From positions 1 through 5,150 of the forward strand of contig JAITGB010000126.1 of NCBI GenBank assembly GCA_031280945.1: a stretch of 5,150 nucleotides of DNA. Direction: 5' to 3'. Both the position numbers and the translations under genes were made by a program. This DNA is from Spirochaetales bacterium (GTDB lineage Bacteria; Spirochaetota; Spirochaetia; DTKZ01). This document shows, one piece after another, positions 1 through 5,150 of the stretch (positions are counted from its first letter, which is position 1; each line of letters begins with the position of its first letter). The notes beneath the pieces are model-generated. The model was not told where the DNA came from. It made no database searches and saw only the letters and a list, made by a program, of their open reading frames with translations.

Positions 1-654
1 CGGGGAACGCGCTGGATTCTCGGTTCGGTTGGCGAAAAATCCGTGGCGGATTTTCCCAAAACAGCGAAGGAAGCGTTTATCTTTTTTCAGGCGGAGGGAA
101 ACCGTCTTTTTGGAAGCGGCGGGGTCAACAACCTTATGAGCGGCTTTACCGAAGGAGACGGCGGGAGCCTCGAAATTCTTCCCGCCGCGGCTACCCTTAT
201 GATGGGCCCCAATATGGAGCTTGAAACGGAATTTTTCCGCCGGCTTGCCTCCGTGTCGGCCTATGCGGTACACGGGGATGAGCTCACGTTAAGCGATGCG
301 GGCGGCTCCGCCGCGCTGCGTTTTACGGCCCTCTCTCCCGCGCGGGTTGCGGGAACCTACAGGGGGGTTCTTCCCTGCGCCAACTGCGAGGGTATAGAAA
401 CGGAAGTCGTCCTCACAGCCGGAGGGTCATATACGAGAACCCTCCGCTACCGGGGAAAGCCCGGGGAGACCATACAGGATGAGGGAACTTTTAGCCTGAA
501 TCACCTTGACAACGCTCTCGTCCTTGATAACGTTGATAAAGCGAAGGAGCCTGCTTTTTACGGCATAGCGCCGGGCAGCCTGATTCAGCTCGACCTTGAA
601 GGAAAACCCATTACGGGAAATCTTGCCGGCCTCTATGAGTTAAAGCGGCAGTAA
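1..654 (+). CDS. META domain plus NlpE-like domain protein (5' end outside window)
   Basis: This is the 3' part of a gene; the frame is open to the left edge, giving 217 visible residues. A GTG at 43 could be read as a start, but the codons before it encode GTRWILGSV, the typical first strand of a META (HslJ-like) domain, so the true start lies upstream. Visible residues about 3-109 form the META domain. Residues about 117-217 resemble the N-terminal domain of NlpE, the outer-membrane lipoprotein of copper and surface stress, including YRGVLPCANCEG with its CxxC (visible residues 126 and 129). Proteins of both families are normally exported and often lipidated; the signal peptide or lipobox would be outside the window. 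The two cysteines usual in META domains are replaced here (GGVNN, MMGPN). An envelope role is likely by family; the precise function is unknown. The gene converges on the rib operon and ends at the terminator at 685-719. Confidence 0.85.
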   Translation, partial: RGTRWILGSVGEKSVADFPKTAKEAFIFFQAEGNRLFGSGGVNNLMSGFTEGDGGSLEILPAAATLMMGPNMELETEFFRRLASVSAYAVHGDELTLSDAGGSAALRFTALSPARVAGTYRGVLPCANCEGIETEVVLTAGGSYTRTLRYRGKPGETIQDEGTFSLNHLDNALVLDNVDKAKEPAFYGIAPGSLIQLDLEGKPITGNLAGLYELKRQ

Positions 655-684
655 ACGAAGCCTTAGGGCAAGGGGCGGAAATAT

Positions 685-719
685 AAAAAAGTCCCCCGCT
701 TTTTGCGGGGGGCTTTTTC
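685..719. terminator. Bidirectional intrinsic terminator between convergent genes
   Basis: A 9-bp G+C-rich stem (691-699 with 705-713, one G-T wobble) closes a TTTTT loop. It is flanked by six A on the left (685-690) and a T-rich tract on the right (714-719). Read on either strand it gives a stable hairpin followed by a U tract. It lies between the stop of the META-NlpE gene (654) and the stop of ribH (747), so it should end both transcripts. Confidence 0.93.
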
Positions 720-746
720 TTTGACGTTTTGTGTTGCGAAGCCTTT

Positions 747-1214
747 TTAGCCGATTTTTTTAAAGAGGTCCGTCATTTCAAGGGCGGAAAGCATGGCGTC
801 CCAGCCCTTGTTGCCCGCCTTTGTTCCCGCCCTTTCCACGGCCTGCTCTATGTTTTCGGTTGTCAGTATGCCGAAGATAACCGGAAGCCCGCTCGCCAGG
901 CCGGCCTGAGCCACGCCCTTGGCAGCTTCCGCTGCCACGTAATCGAAGTGGGGCGTGGCTCCCCTGATAATCGCTCCGAGGCAAATCACGGCGTCGTACC
1001 CGCCTGTTTTTGCAAGACGGGCCGCCGTCAAGGGAATTTCAAAGGAGCCGGGTACGCGGATTACCGTAATGCTCTTCACGTCCCCTCCGTGGCGGGTAAA
1101 GCAGTCAAGAGCGCCGTCAAGCAGGCGCGATGTAATAAAATCGTTAAAGCGGCTCACCACTATGGCGAAGCGCTTGTCCTTTGCGTTCAGGTTTCCCGTG
1201 ATTTCCGTGTACAT
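747..1214 (-). CDS. ribH: 6,7-dimethyl-8-ribityllumazine synthase
   Basis: RibH condenses 5-amino-6-ribitylaminouracil with 3,4-dihydroxy-2-butanone 4-phosphate to give the direct riboflavin precursor; in the family it forms cytoplasmic pentamers or 60-subunit capsids. The 155 residues match the usual length. Visible family motifs are SRFND (21-25, with the substrate-stacking Phe23), VPGSFEIP (54-61), GAIIRG (80-85), HFDYV (89-93, with the catalytic-type His89) and ERAGTKAGNKG (127-137, with the phosphate-contacting Arg128 and Lys132). The ATG start is supported by AAGGAG exactly 6 nt upstream. It is the last gene of the rib operon, 33 nt after ribBA, and ends just before the shared terminator. 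That gap carries a short direct repeat (ATGACAC twice) of no clear meaning. No key residue is missing. Confidence 0.98.
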   Translation of the reverse strand: MYTEITGNLNAKDKRFAIVVSRFNDFITSRLLDGALDCFTRHGGDVKSITVIRVPGSFEIPLTAARLAKTGGYDAVICLGAIIRGATPHFDYVAAEAAKGVAQAGLASGLPVIFGILTTENIEQAVERAGTKAGNKGWDAMLSALEMTDLFKKIG

Positions 1215-1247
1215 TTTTTTCTCCTTGTGTCATTTAGTGTCATAGAG

Positions 1248-2510
1248 TTAAACATATCTGAGGCTGTGTCCGAACCGGACTTTTTTTGCCTCAAGGTATT
1301 TCCTGTTTTCCTTTCCCGGCCGCACTTCAAGAGGAACCCTTTCAATGACCTCTATGCCCGCCGCGGACAGGGCATCTTCCTTTGCGGGATTATTTGTCAT
1401 AAGGCGGATTCCGGTAACGCCCATGTCGCGGAGAATGGCCGCGGCAGCCGCGTAGTCCCTCTCGTCCGGGCCGTGTCCCAGTTTGATGTTCGCATCAAAG
1501 GTGTCGAGGCCCGTGTCCTGAAGACTATAAGCCTTAATTTTCTCCGTAAGACCTATGCCCCGGCCTTCCTGCCGGAGATAGATGACAACGCCGCCCTCCT
1601 TCGCCGTTACTTTGAGGGAAAGGATAAGCTGCTCCCCGCAGTCGCAGCGGCTTGAGAGGAGGACTTCGCCTGTAAGACATTCGGAATGAATCCTCGTGAG
1701 GGCCCTTTTGGGGTCAAAGCCCGCCTCCGATACAAGGGCAAGGTGGGGCTGGTCGGGTTTCCCGGCGTTTTCGTAGAGGATGACGCGGAAGTTTCCGGCC
1801 TCCGTCGGGAGGCGGCTTTCCGCAAGGCGTTTCGCGCCTGCCGCCCCTCCTGCGGAAACAGGAGCCGGAGAAGAGACAGAAAGCCTGCCCTGGGGGTCGT
1901 TTTTCTCGCGCCAGCGTATGAGGTCCGCCACCGTAACGATTTTGAGGCCCTGTTCGCGGGCCAGCGTTTCAAGCTGGCCCATGCGGGCCATGCGCCCGTC
2001 CGGAGCCAGAATTTCGCAGAGAATGCCCGAAGGCCGGAAGCCCGCAAGCCTCGCAAGGTCGGCTGCCGCCTCCGTATGACCATCGCGCTCCAAAACCCCG
2101 CCCTCGCGGGCTATGAGGGGAAAAATATGACCGGGCCGGCAGAGGCTTTCCGGTTGTGAAGAAGGCTCAACGAGGGCCTTAATCGTGGCCGCGCGGTCAA
2201 AGGCGGAAATTCCCGTGCTGGTGCCCTCGCGGGCGTCAACGCTCACTGTGAACGCCGTTGTATGCAGGGAAGTGTTATGCGTAACCATAAGGGGAAGGCC
2301 CAGTTCCCGCGCCCTCTTTCCGGTTATGGCCTGACAGAGGAGGCCCCTCCCATGCAGGGCAATAAAGTTGACAGCCTCGGGACTCACGGTTTGCGCGGGC
2401 ATAACAAAATCGCCCTCGTTCTCGCGGCCCTCGTCATCCGTTACTATGAGCATCTTCCCTTTTTTAAGTTCTTCAAGGGCTTCTTCAATGCCCGCAAATA
2501 CGCCGTTCAT
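1248..2510 (-). CDS. ribBA: Bifunctional 3,4-DHBP synthase / GTP cyclohydrolase II (RibBA)
   Basis: This fusion enzyme carries out both entry reactions of riboflavin synthesis. Residues about 1-202 are the RibB domain, which converts ribulose 5-phosphate to 3,4-dihydroxy-2-butanone 4-phosphate and formate. They show the acidic metal/substrate loop DDEGRENEGDF (25-35), Cys60, the STG at 98-100, RPGHIFPL (125-132) and GHTEA (144-148). Residues about 228-420 are the RibA domain, GTP cyclohydrolase II. Its zinc cysteines lie in SECLTG and RCDCG (Cys278, 289, 291), followed by RQEGRGIGL (313-321) and DERDY (349-353). A Ser/Ala/Gly-rich linker (about 204-227) joins the domains. Length (420) is normal and both active sites look intact, unlike RibBA proteins with one degenerate half. 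The start overlaps the ribE stop (ATGA). The nearest Shine-Dalgarno, AAGGAG at 2525-2530, is 14 nt away and no alternative start exists nearby, so translation probably depends on coupling to ribE. Confidence 0.98.
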   Translation of the reverse strand: MNGVFAGIEEALEELKKGKMLIVTDDEGRENEGDFVMPAQTVSPEAVNFIALHGRGLLCQAITGKRARELGLPLMVTHNTSLHTTAFTVSVDAREGTSTGISAFDRAATIKALVEPSSQPESLCRPGHIFPLIAREGGVLERDGHTEAAADLARLAGFRPSGILCEILAPDGRMARMGQLETLAREQGLKIVTVADLIRWREKNDPQGRLSVSSPAPVSAGGAAGAKRLAESRLPTEAGNFRVILYENAGKPDQPHLALVSEAGFDPKRALTRIHSECLTGEVLLSSRCDCGEQLILSLKVTAKEGGVVIYLRQEGRGIGLTEKIKAYSLQDTGLDTFDANIKLGHGPDERDYAAAAAILRDMGVTGIRLMTNNPAKEDALSAAGIEVIERVPLEVRPGKENRKYLEAKKVRFGHSLRYV

Positions 2511-3157
2511 ATCTGGTATCCCAGCTCCTTGAGCTTCTCTTCGGTGAATACCCCTGCCCGCGATGCAAGGTAGGGCTGCAAAAGATTTTCCACGTAGCGG
2601 CCTATGATATCGGTTTCAAGGTTCATGCTGTCGCCTGTTTTTTTGTCTTTCAAGGCCGTTCCCTCAAAGGTGGCGGGAATGATGTTGACCCTGACGAGCT
2701 TTCCGCTTATGTCCGCCACGGTAAGGCTTATGCCGTCAAGGGAAACCGAACCCTCCTGTACGCAGTAGCGCAGGTGTGCGGAAGGCACTTCAACGGAAAG
2801 GTACACATTGCCGCTGCCCGTGCTTAATTCCCGTATGGGGACAACGCAGGAAACGTGGCCCTGTACGATATGCCCCCCAAGCCGCGTGTCCGCCCTCGCG
2901 GCGCGTTCAAGATTTACTTTTTTTCCCGATGAAAGACCTCCAAGAGTTGTTTTTTTGAGGCTTTCCGCGAGGGTGTATACGCTGAAAGTCCCGCCGGATA
3001 TTTGCGAAACCGTCTGGCATACCCCGTCTATATTGATTGAATCCCCCGCCTTGGTTCCTTCCAGTACGCGGCTTGCCTTAATGATGAGGCGGGCTCTTCC
3101 CGTCTCCCTGATAACCGACTGCACAGTTCCCGTTTCTTCAATTATTCCCGTAAACAT
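2507..3157 (-). CDS. ribE: Riboflavin synthase, alpha chain
   Basis: Riboflavin synthase dismutates two 6,7-dimethyl-8-ribityllumazine molecules into riboflavin and a pyrimidine that returns to RibH. The product starts with the family signature MFTGIIEETG and has the expected tandem lumazine-binding folds, residues about 1-96 and 97-200. Residues known in the E. coli enzyme have visible equivalents: Phe2, Cys47 (DGVCQTV), His96 and His101 (GGHIVQGHV), Ser144 (DGISLTV) and Asp183 (ETDIIGRYVE). Gln48 replaces the Leu usual after this Cys. At 216 residues it has normal length, with a short charged tail. The ATG is preceded by GGAGG with a 6-nt gap. The start lies 20 nt inside ribD and the end overlaps ribBA by 4 nt, so it is co-translated in one operon. 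The name ribE is used here; E. coli nomenclature calls it ribC. Confidence 0.97.
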   Translation of the reverse strand: MFTGIIEETGTVQSVIRETGRARLIIKASRVLEGTKAGDSINIDGVCQTVSQISGGTFSVYTLAESLKKTTLGGLSSGKKVNLERAARADTRLGGHIVQGHVSCVVPIRELSTGSGNVYLSVEVPSAHLRYCVQEGSVSLDGISLTVADISGKLVRVNIIPATFEGTALKDKKTGDSMNLETDIIGRYVENLLQPYLASRAGVFTEEKLKELGYQI

Positions 3158-4307
3158 TGTGTCCCTCCATGAGGATGTAATTGCCTATTTTTTTTATCAC
3201 GACGTTTTTCAGATGCAGGGCTCCGGCAACGGATGCCGCCCCCGGAGCCTCTACGCATTTTCTCCCTTTGCCAAGCAGAATGGGGGCGATGAAAACCGAA
3301 ATTTTGTCCCACAGTCCTTCCCGCAGAAAAGAGCCAAAAACCTCCGCCCCGCCCTCAACAAGAACGGAGCGAACGCCCCTTTCCCCCAGGGCGGCGAGAA
3401 CCTTGCAGAGGGGAAGCCCGCACCGTTTTTCTTCCGGTGATGTCTCAATGCTGACAAGAGCGGCCCCGCTCTTCTGTATTTTTTTTGCGCGGCCTACAGG
3501 AGCGGCGCGGGAATGAACAATGAGGGTTTTTCCCCTGTCGGGAAGCTGGAAGAGCCGCGCCGCAGGCGAAAGGAGGAGGCGGGAATCAAGAACAACGCGC
3601 AGGGGATTACGGCCCCTCACAAGGCGCACCGTAAGCTCCGGGTCGTCGGCCTGGGCCGTTCCCCTGCCGACCAGAACAGCATCCAAAGAAGCCCTGAGCC
3701 TGTGGACGATTTTCCGGCAGCTCTCGCCGGTTATCCAGCGCGCGTCCCCCCCCCCTGCGGCGATTCCCCCGTCAAGGCTCTGCGCGATTTTCAGATGAAC
3801 ATAGGGCCTGCCCCTGCGGTGAAAAGTGAAAAAACCGGGGTTGAGCTCTTCGGCCTCCTGGGCGAGAAGCCCTGTTTCCACGACAAGGCCCGCTCCTTCC
3901 AGAAGGCGTATTCCTCTGCCGTTGACTCTCCGGTGGGGGTCCGTGTTTGCGATAATGACGCGGCGTATGCCGCTTTGCACAATGAGGTCCGTGCAGGGGG
4001 GCTGGTGTTTTTCCGGTGAGGTAAAACAGCAGGGCTCAAGCGTGCAGTAGAGGCTCGCTCCGGTAAGCGAATGTCCCTTGGAAAGGGCGGCCCGTACGGC
4101 TTCAGCTTCGGCGTGAAGAGCGCCGAAGCGCCTGTGCCAGCCTTCGCCCAGAATAACGCCCCCTTTGACGAGGAGGGCCCCCACAAGAGGATTGGGCGAA
4201 GTCTTTCCCTCTCCCCGGCGGGCGAGACTGATAGCGCGCCTCATAAAAAGGCTGTCCTGGAGGGAAAATCTTTCCTGGGCGGGCGGAGCCGTATCTGTAC
4301 GCTTCAT
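3138..4307 (-). CDS. ribD: Bifunctional pyrimidine deaminase / reductase RibD
   Basis: RibD deaminates the RibA product, then reduces its ribosyl side chain with NADPH, giving 5-amino-6-ribitylaminouracil 5'-phosphate. Numbering is from the ATG at 4307 (389 residues). Residues about 15-150 are the CMP/dCMP-type deaminase, with HAE (His65, catalytic Glu67) and TLEPC plus PPC supplying zinc ligands Cys93 and Cys105. The Cys93-Cys105 gap (CFTSPEKHQPP, 11 residues) is about three longer than the usual SHHG-type loop. Residues about 167-385 are the reductase, with HLKIAQSLDG (171-180), a DDPELTVRL stretch and VEGGAEVFGSFL (317-328). An in-frame ATG at 4376 would add 23 residues, but it has no good Shine-Dalgarno and lies in the riboswitch expression platform. 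The ATG at 4307 has GAGG 8 nt upstream. ribD is the first gene of the FMN-regulated operon; its end overlaps ribE by 20 nt. Confidence 0.96.
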   Translation of the reverse strand: MKRTDTAPPAQERFSLQDSLFMRRAISLARRGEGKTSPNPLVGALLVKGGVILGEGWHRRFGALHAEAEAVRAALSKGHSLTGASLYCTLEPCCFTSPEKHQPPCTDLIVQSGIRRVIIANTDPHRRVNGRGIRLLEGAGLVVETGLLAQEAEELNPGFFTFHRRGRPYVHLKIAQSLDGGIAAGGGDARWITGESCRKIVHRLRASLDAVLVGRGTAQADDPELTVRLVRGRNPLRVVLDSRLLLSPAARLFQLPDRGKTLIVHSRAAPVGRAKKIQKSGAALVSIETSPEEKRCGLPLCKVLAALGERGVRSVLVEGGAEVFGSFLREGLWDKISVFIAPILLGKGRKCVEAPGAASVAGALHLKNVVIKKIGNYILMEGHNVYGNN

Positions 4308-4315
4308 GCAGCGGG

Positions 4316-4326
4316 CCTCATTCCTC
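4316..4326 (-). promoter_or_regulatory. ribD Shine-Dalgarno region (decides the start)
   Basis: The minus strand reads GAGGAATGAGG here, with the nearer GAGG at 4319-4316, 8 nt before the ATG at 4307. The alternative ATG at 4376 has only a weak GGAAGA-like stretch too far upstream. This supports the shorter RibD. The same bases belong to the sequence that can pair with the leader at 4375-4380. Confidence 0.75.
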
Positions 4327-4356
4327 AAAAAAATTCCGCATAGCAGCGGGGTTTTT
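4327..4356 (-). terminator. Possible leader terminator hairpin
   Basis: On the minus strand five A are followed by CC, a 4-bp CCGC/GCGG stem with a 6-nt loop, AA and seven T. The A and T tracts can extend the hairpin. It lies between the FMN aptamer and ribD, where an attenuation terminator could act. The stem is short and two mismatches separate the G+C stem from the T tract, so it may be weak or only a spacer hairpin. Translational control looks better supported. Confidence 0.35.
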
Positions 4357-4386
4357 CGGGGAGGGAAAGCCTGCATGAGGTTTTCA

Positions 4387-4530
4387 ATTTTCTTCCATCC
4401 GGACTATTACCGTCGGCGCCGGAATCTCACCGGCTCGGTCCGGCTGCAGGGCCGGAGTTGCGGGCTGTACCGCCGGTCAGGAATTGCCGCGAAACCCAAT
4501 AGCCGCGCCGCTCACCCTGCCCCGAAAATC
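4387..4530 (-). promoter_or_regulatory. FMN riboswitch (RFN element) aptamer
   Basis: The minus strand carries the conserved RFN blocks in the right order: GGGGCAGGGTGA, AATTCCTGACCGGCGGT, AGCCCGC, a P4-like CCGGC/GCCGG hairpin, CCGGTGAGATTCCGG, GCCGACGGT and AGTCCGGATGGAAGA. P1 closes with ATTTTC (4529-4524) and GAAAAT (4392-4387). FMN binding to this class represses riboflavin genes, and its place directly upstream of ribD fits feedback control of all four genes. The P3-side loop is minimal (GGTACAGCC). The P2 loop is odd: 26 extra nucleotides (4511-4486) sit between the usual GTGA and AATTCC, and they could form a small CGCGG/TCGCG hairpin. All other conserved blocks look intact. Confidence 0.97.
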
Positions 4531-4538
4531 TTGAAATT

Positions 4539-4567
4539 AATATACGGGCTTTTGCGGGCAAGGTCAA
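4539..4567 (-). promoter_or_regulatory. Sigma-70-type promoter of the rib operon
   Basis: On the minus strand TTGACC (4567-4562) and TATATT (4544-4539) are separated by exactly 17 nt, close to the housekeeping consensus. A start 6-8 nt after the -10 box falls at about 4532-4530, precisely at the first bases of riboswitch helix P1. The -35 box lies 33 nt after the stop of the upstream DUF4130-type gene. The start site is inferred, not shown. Confidence 0.85.
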
Positions 4568-4599
4568 TGAGGCTTTGGAGACAGCAAACGCTGGAGCCG

Positions 4600-5150
4600 T
4601 TAGCGGGAAGTCCCGGCCCCTTCCATTTCAGGCAAATACTTCCAGTACCTTTTTGGCATGAACTGTTTTTGCAGGCGGGGGTTGGCGCGGCTTTGATTAC
4701 TTACGCTCTCGTGGTAATTTTTCCAGAGGGCCTCCCAGGGGTCTTCGTGAGATGTCCGTGCGGCAAGAAGCGTTTCAAGCTCCTTCTCCTCTTCGTGTAC
4801 AGCAAAAAGATGAGGCTCCTCTCCTTTCCGCCTTTCAAGGGCAAGGCCGCGTTTTTCGTCCCAGATAAGCCATGCCTCATTTCCGAAGCGTTCAAAGAAA
4901 TGCGCGGAAAGGAGGGGCAGCGTAAAGTAGTCAGGACTACAGAGGGCAATGTGTATGCCGCCTTTCCCTGGGGAAAAGCGGAGTAAACCCATAAGGCGGT
5001 GTACCTCTATCCATACTTTGCCTGCGGCGTCCAAAACCCCGCGCACGGAAGCCTCTCCCCTGTCGCGGCCCTTTTTTTCAGCGGCGGCGCGGGCCAATCC
5101 CCCCTCTCCTGCCCGCCTGCCCGCGGTAATGACCTTTCCCGCAAAGTCTA
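4600..5150 (-). CDS. DUF4130 (TIGR03915-type) probable DNA metabolism protein (5' end outside window)
   Basis: The frame is open to the right edge, giving 182 visible residues; a TTG at 5097 is a possible but unlikely start because in-frame codons continue upstream. The C-terminus carries the DUF4130 hallmark: DPWEALWKNYHESV, then NPRLQKQFMPKRYWKYLPEM near the end. Upstream, WIEVHRLMGLLRF and LPLLSAHFFERFGNEAWLIWDEKRGLAL also match my recollection of the family. Such proteins are known as companions of a radical SAM protein (TIGR03916) and of uracil-DNA-glycosylase-like domains, hence a proposed role in DNA repair or modification; the reaction is unknown. This copy stops soon after the hallmark, so it is the stand-alone form with no glycosylase domain fused behind it. 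The segment beginning at the edge is Arg/Ala/Gly-rich and less conserved. It is transcribed in the same direction as the rib operon, with no clear terminator before the rib promoter. Confidence 0.85.
   Translation of the reverse strand, partial: DFAGKVITAGRRAGEGGLARAAAEKKGRDRGEASVRGVLDAAGKVWIEVHRLMGLLRFSPGKGGIHIALCSPDYFTLPLLSAHFFERFGNEAWLIWDEKRGLALERRKGEEPHLFAVHEEEKELETLLAARTSHEDPWEALWKNYHESVSNQSRANPRLQKQFMPKRYWKYLPEMEGAGTSR

Larger units (their letters stand above)
4304..4380 (-). promoter_or_regulatory. Expression platform of the FMN riboswitch / ribD translation start
   Basis: The leader between aptamer and ribD contains complementary segments. CCTCAT (4380-4375) can pair with ATGAGG (4321-4316), which includes the GAGG Shine-Dalgarno of ribD. 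The overlapping TCATGCAG (4378-4371) is an exact 8-nt complement of CTGCATGA (4311-4304), which contains the ribD start codon. Either pairing would hide the ribosome binding region. That the FMN-bound state favours this hidden form is inference from FMN riboswitches known to block translation initiation. Confidence 0.6.

Noticed and set aside
43..45. GTG at 43 as the start of the META-NlpE gene
   Set aside because: In-frame codons before it encode the first strand of the META domain (GTRWILGSV), so it is internal.
1215..1247. Direct repeat ATGACAC (two copies) in the ribBA-ribH gap, with a short ATG frame
   Set aside because: The repeat is too short to support an operator or a leader peptide; chance is likely. 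The ribH Shine-Dalgarno is separate and normal.
729..1655. 308-codon open frame on the plus strand opposite ribH and ribBA
   Set aside because: It lies antisense to two unmistakable rib genes, has no recognisable domain and spans the ribBA-ribH gap; long open antisense frames are expected in G+C-rich DNA.
2808..3440. 210-codon plus-strand open frame across the ribE/ribD junction
   Set aside because: It runs opposite conserved enzyme coding sequence; the composition is Pro/Arg/Ser-rich and typical of a shadow frame.
4308..4376. 23-residue N-terminal extension of RibD from the ATG at 4376
   Set aside because: There is no proper Shine-Dalgarno, the codons coincide with the riboswitch expression platform, and the later ATG at 4307 has a well-placed GAGG.
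4165..4986. 273-codon plus-strand open frame across the riboswitch, rib promoter and DUF4130-type gene
   Set aside because: It is opposite to the conserved RFN element and to a conserved protein, and the translation has no domain; it is a chance open frame.
5095..5097. TTG at 5097 as the start of the DUF4130-type gene
   Set aside because: The frame stays open to the window edge, the visible part is shorter than the family's roughly 250 residues, and no Shine-Dalgarno was evident; the start is most likely outside.
1..5150. Mobile elements, tRNA or rRNA genes, CRISPR repeats, attachment sites
   Set aside because: No transposase, long terminal inverted repeats, tRNA-like cloverleaf or regularly spaced repeats were seen by eye; the window looks like core-genome sequence.

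Overview
The window is an almost complete riboflavin (vitamin B2) biosynthesis operon on the minus strand. A partial gene sits at each edge. The DNA is G+C-rich (roughly 55-60 % by eye) and densely coding. A standard sigma-70-type promoter, an FMN riboswitch and an NlpE/META-type envelope protein suggest a Gram-negative bacterium. I cannot name the genus; a spirochaete-like (treponemal) source is only a guess from the style of the META-NlpE protein.

Layout, left to right. Positions 1-654 (+) hold the 3' part of a gene for a META-domain plus NlpE-domain protein, whose start lies left of the window. At 685-719 there is a strong, symmetrical intrinsic terminator that serves this gene and, from the other side, the convergent rib operon. 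Reading leftward on the minus strand, the operon is ribD (4307-3138), ribE (3157-2507), ribBA (2510-1248) and ribH (1214-747). ribD/ribE overlap by 20 nt, ribE/ribBA overlap by 4 nt (ATGA), and 33 nt separate ribBA from ribH. Upstream of ribD are, in order of transcription, a good promoter (-35 TTGACC, 17-nt spacer, -10 TATATT), an FMN riboswitch aptamer (4530-4387) and a leader of about 80 nt. Part of this leader can pair with either the ribD Shine-Dalgarno or the ribD start codon. At the right edge, 5150-4600 (-) is the C-terminal part of a DUF4130-type protein, probably linked to DNA repair, whose start lies right of the window.

The four rib enzymes cover the pathway from GTP and ribulose 5-phosphate to riboflavin. 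RibBA makes the pyrimidine precursor and the four-carbon unit. RibD deaminates and reduces the pyrimidine. RibH joins it to the four-carbon unit as lumazine, and RibE dismutates lumazine to riboflavin. The intermediate phosphatase and the FMN/FAD-forming RibF are not in the window. FMN should close the loop by repressing through the riboswitch.

No unknown multi-gene system is visible. The points most worth a second look are a 26-nt insertion in the P2 loop of the FMN aptamer, a compact dual-pairing expression platform, a lengthened zinc motif in RibD, and loss of both usual META-domain cysteines in the left-edge protein.
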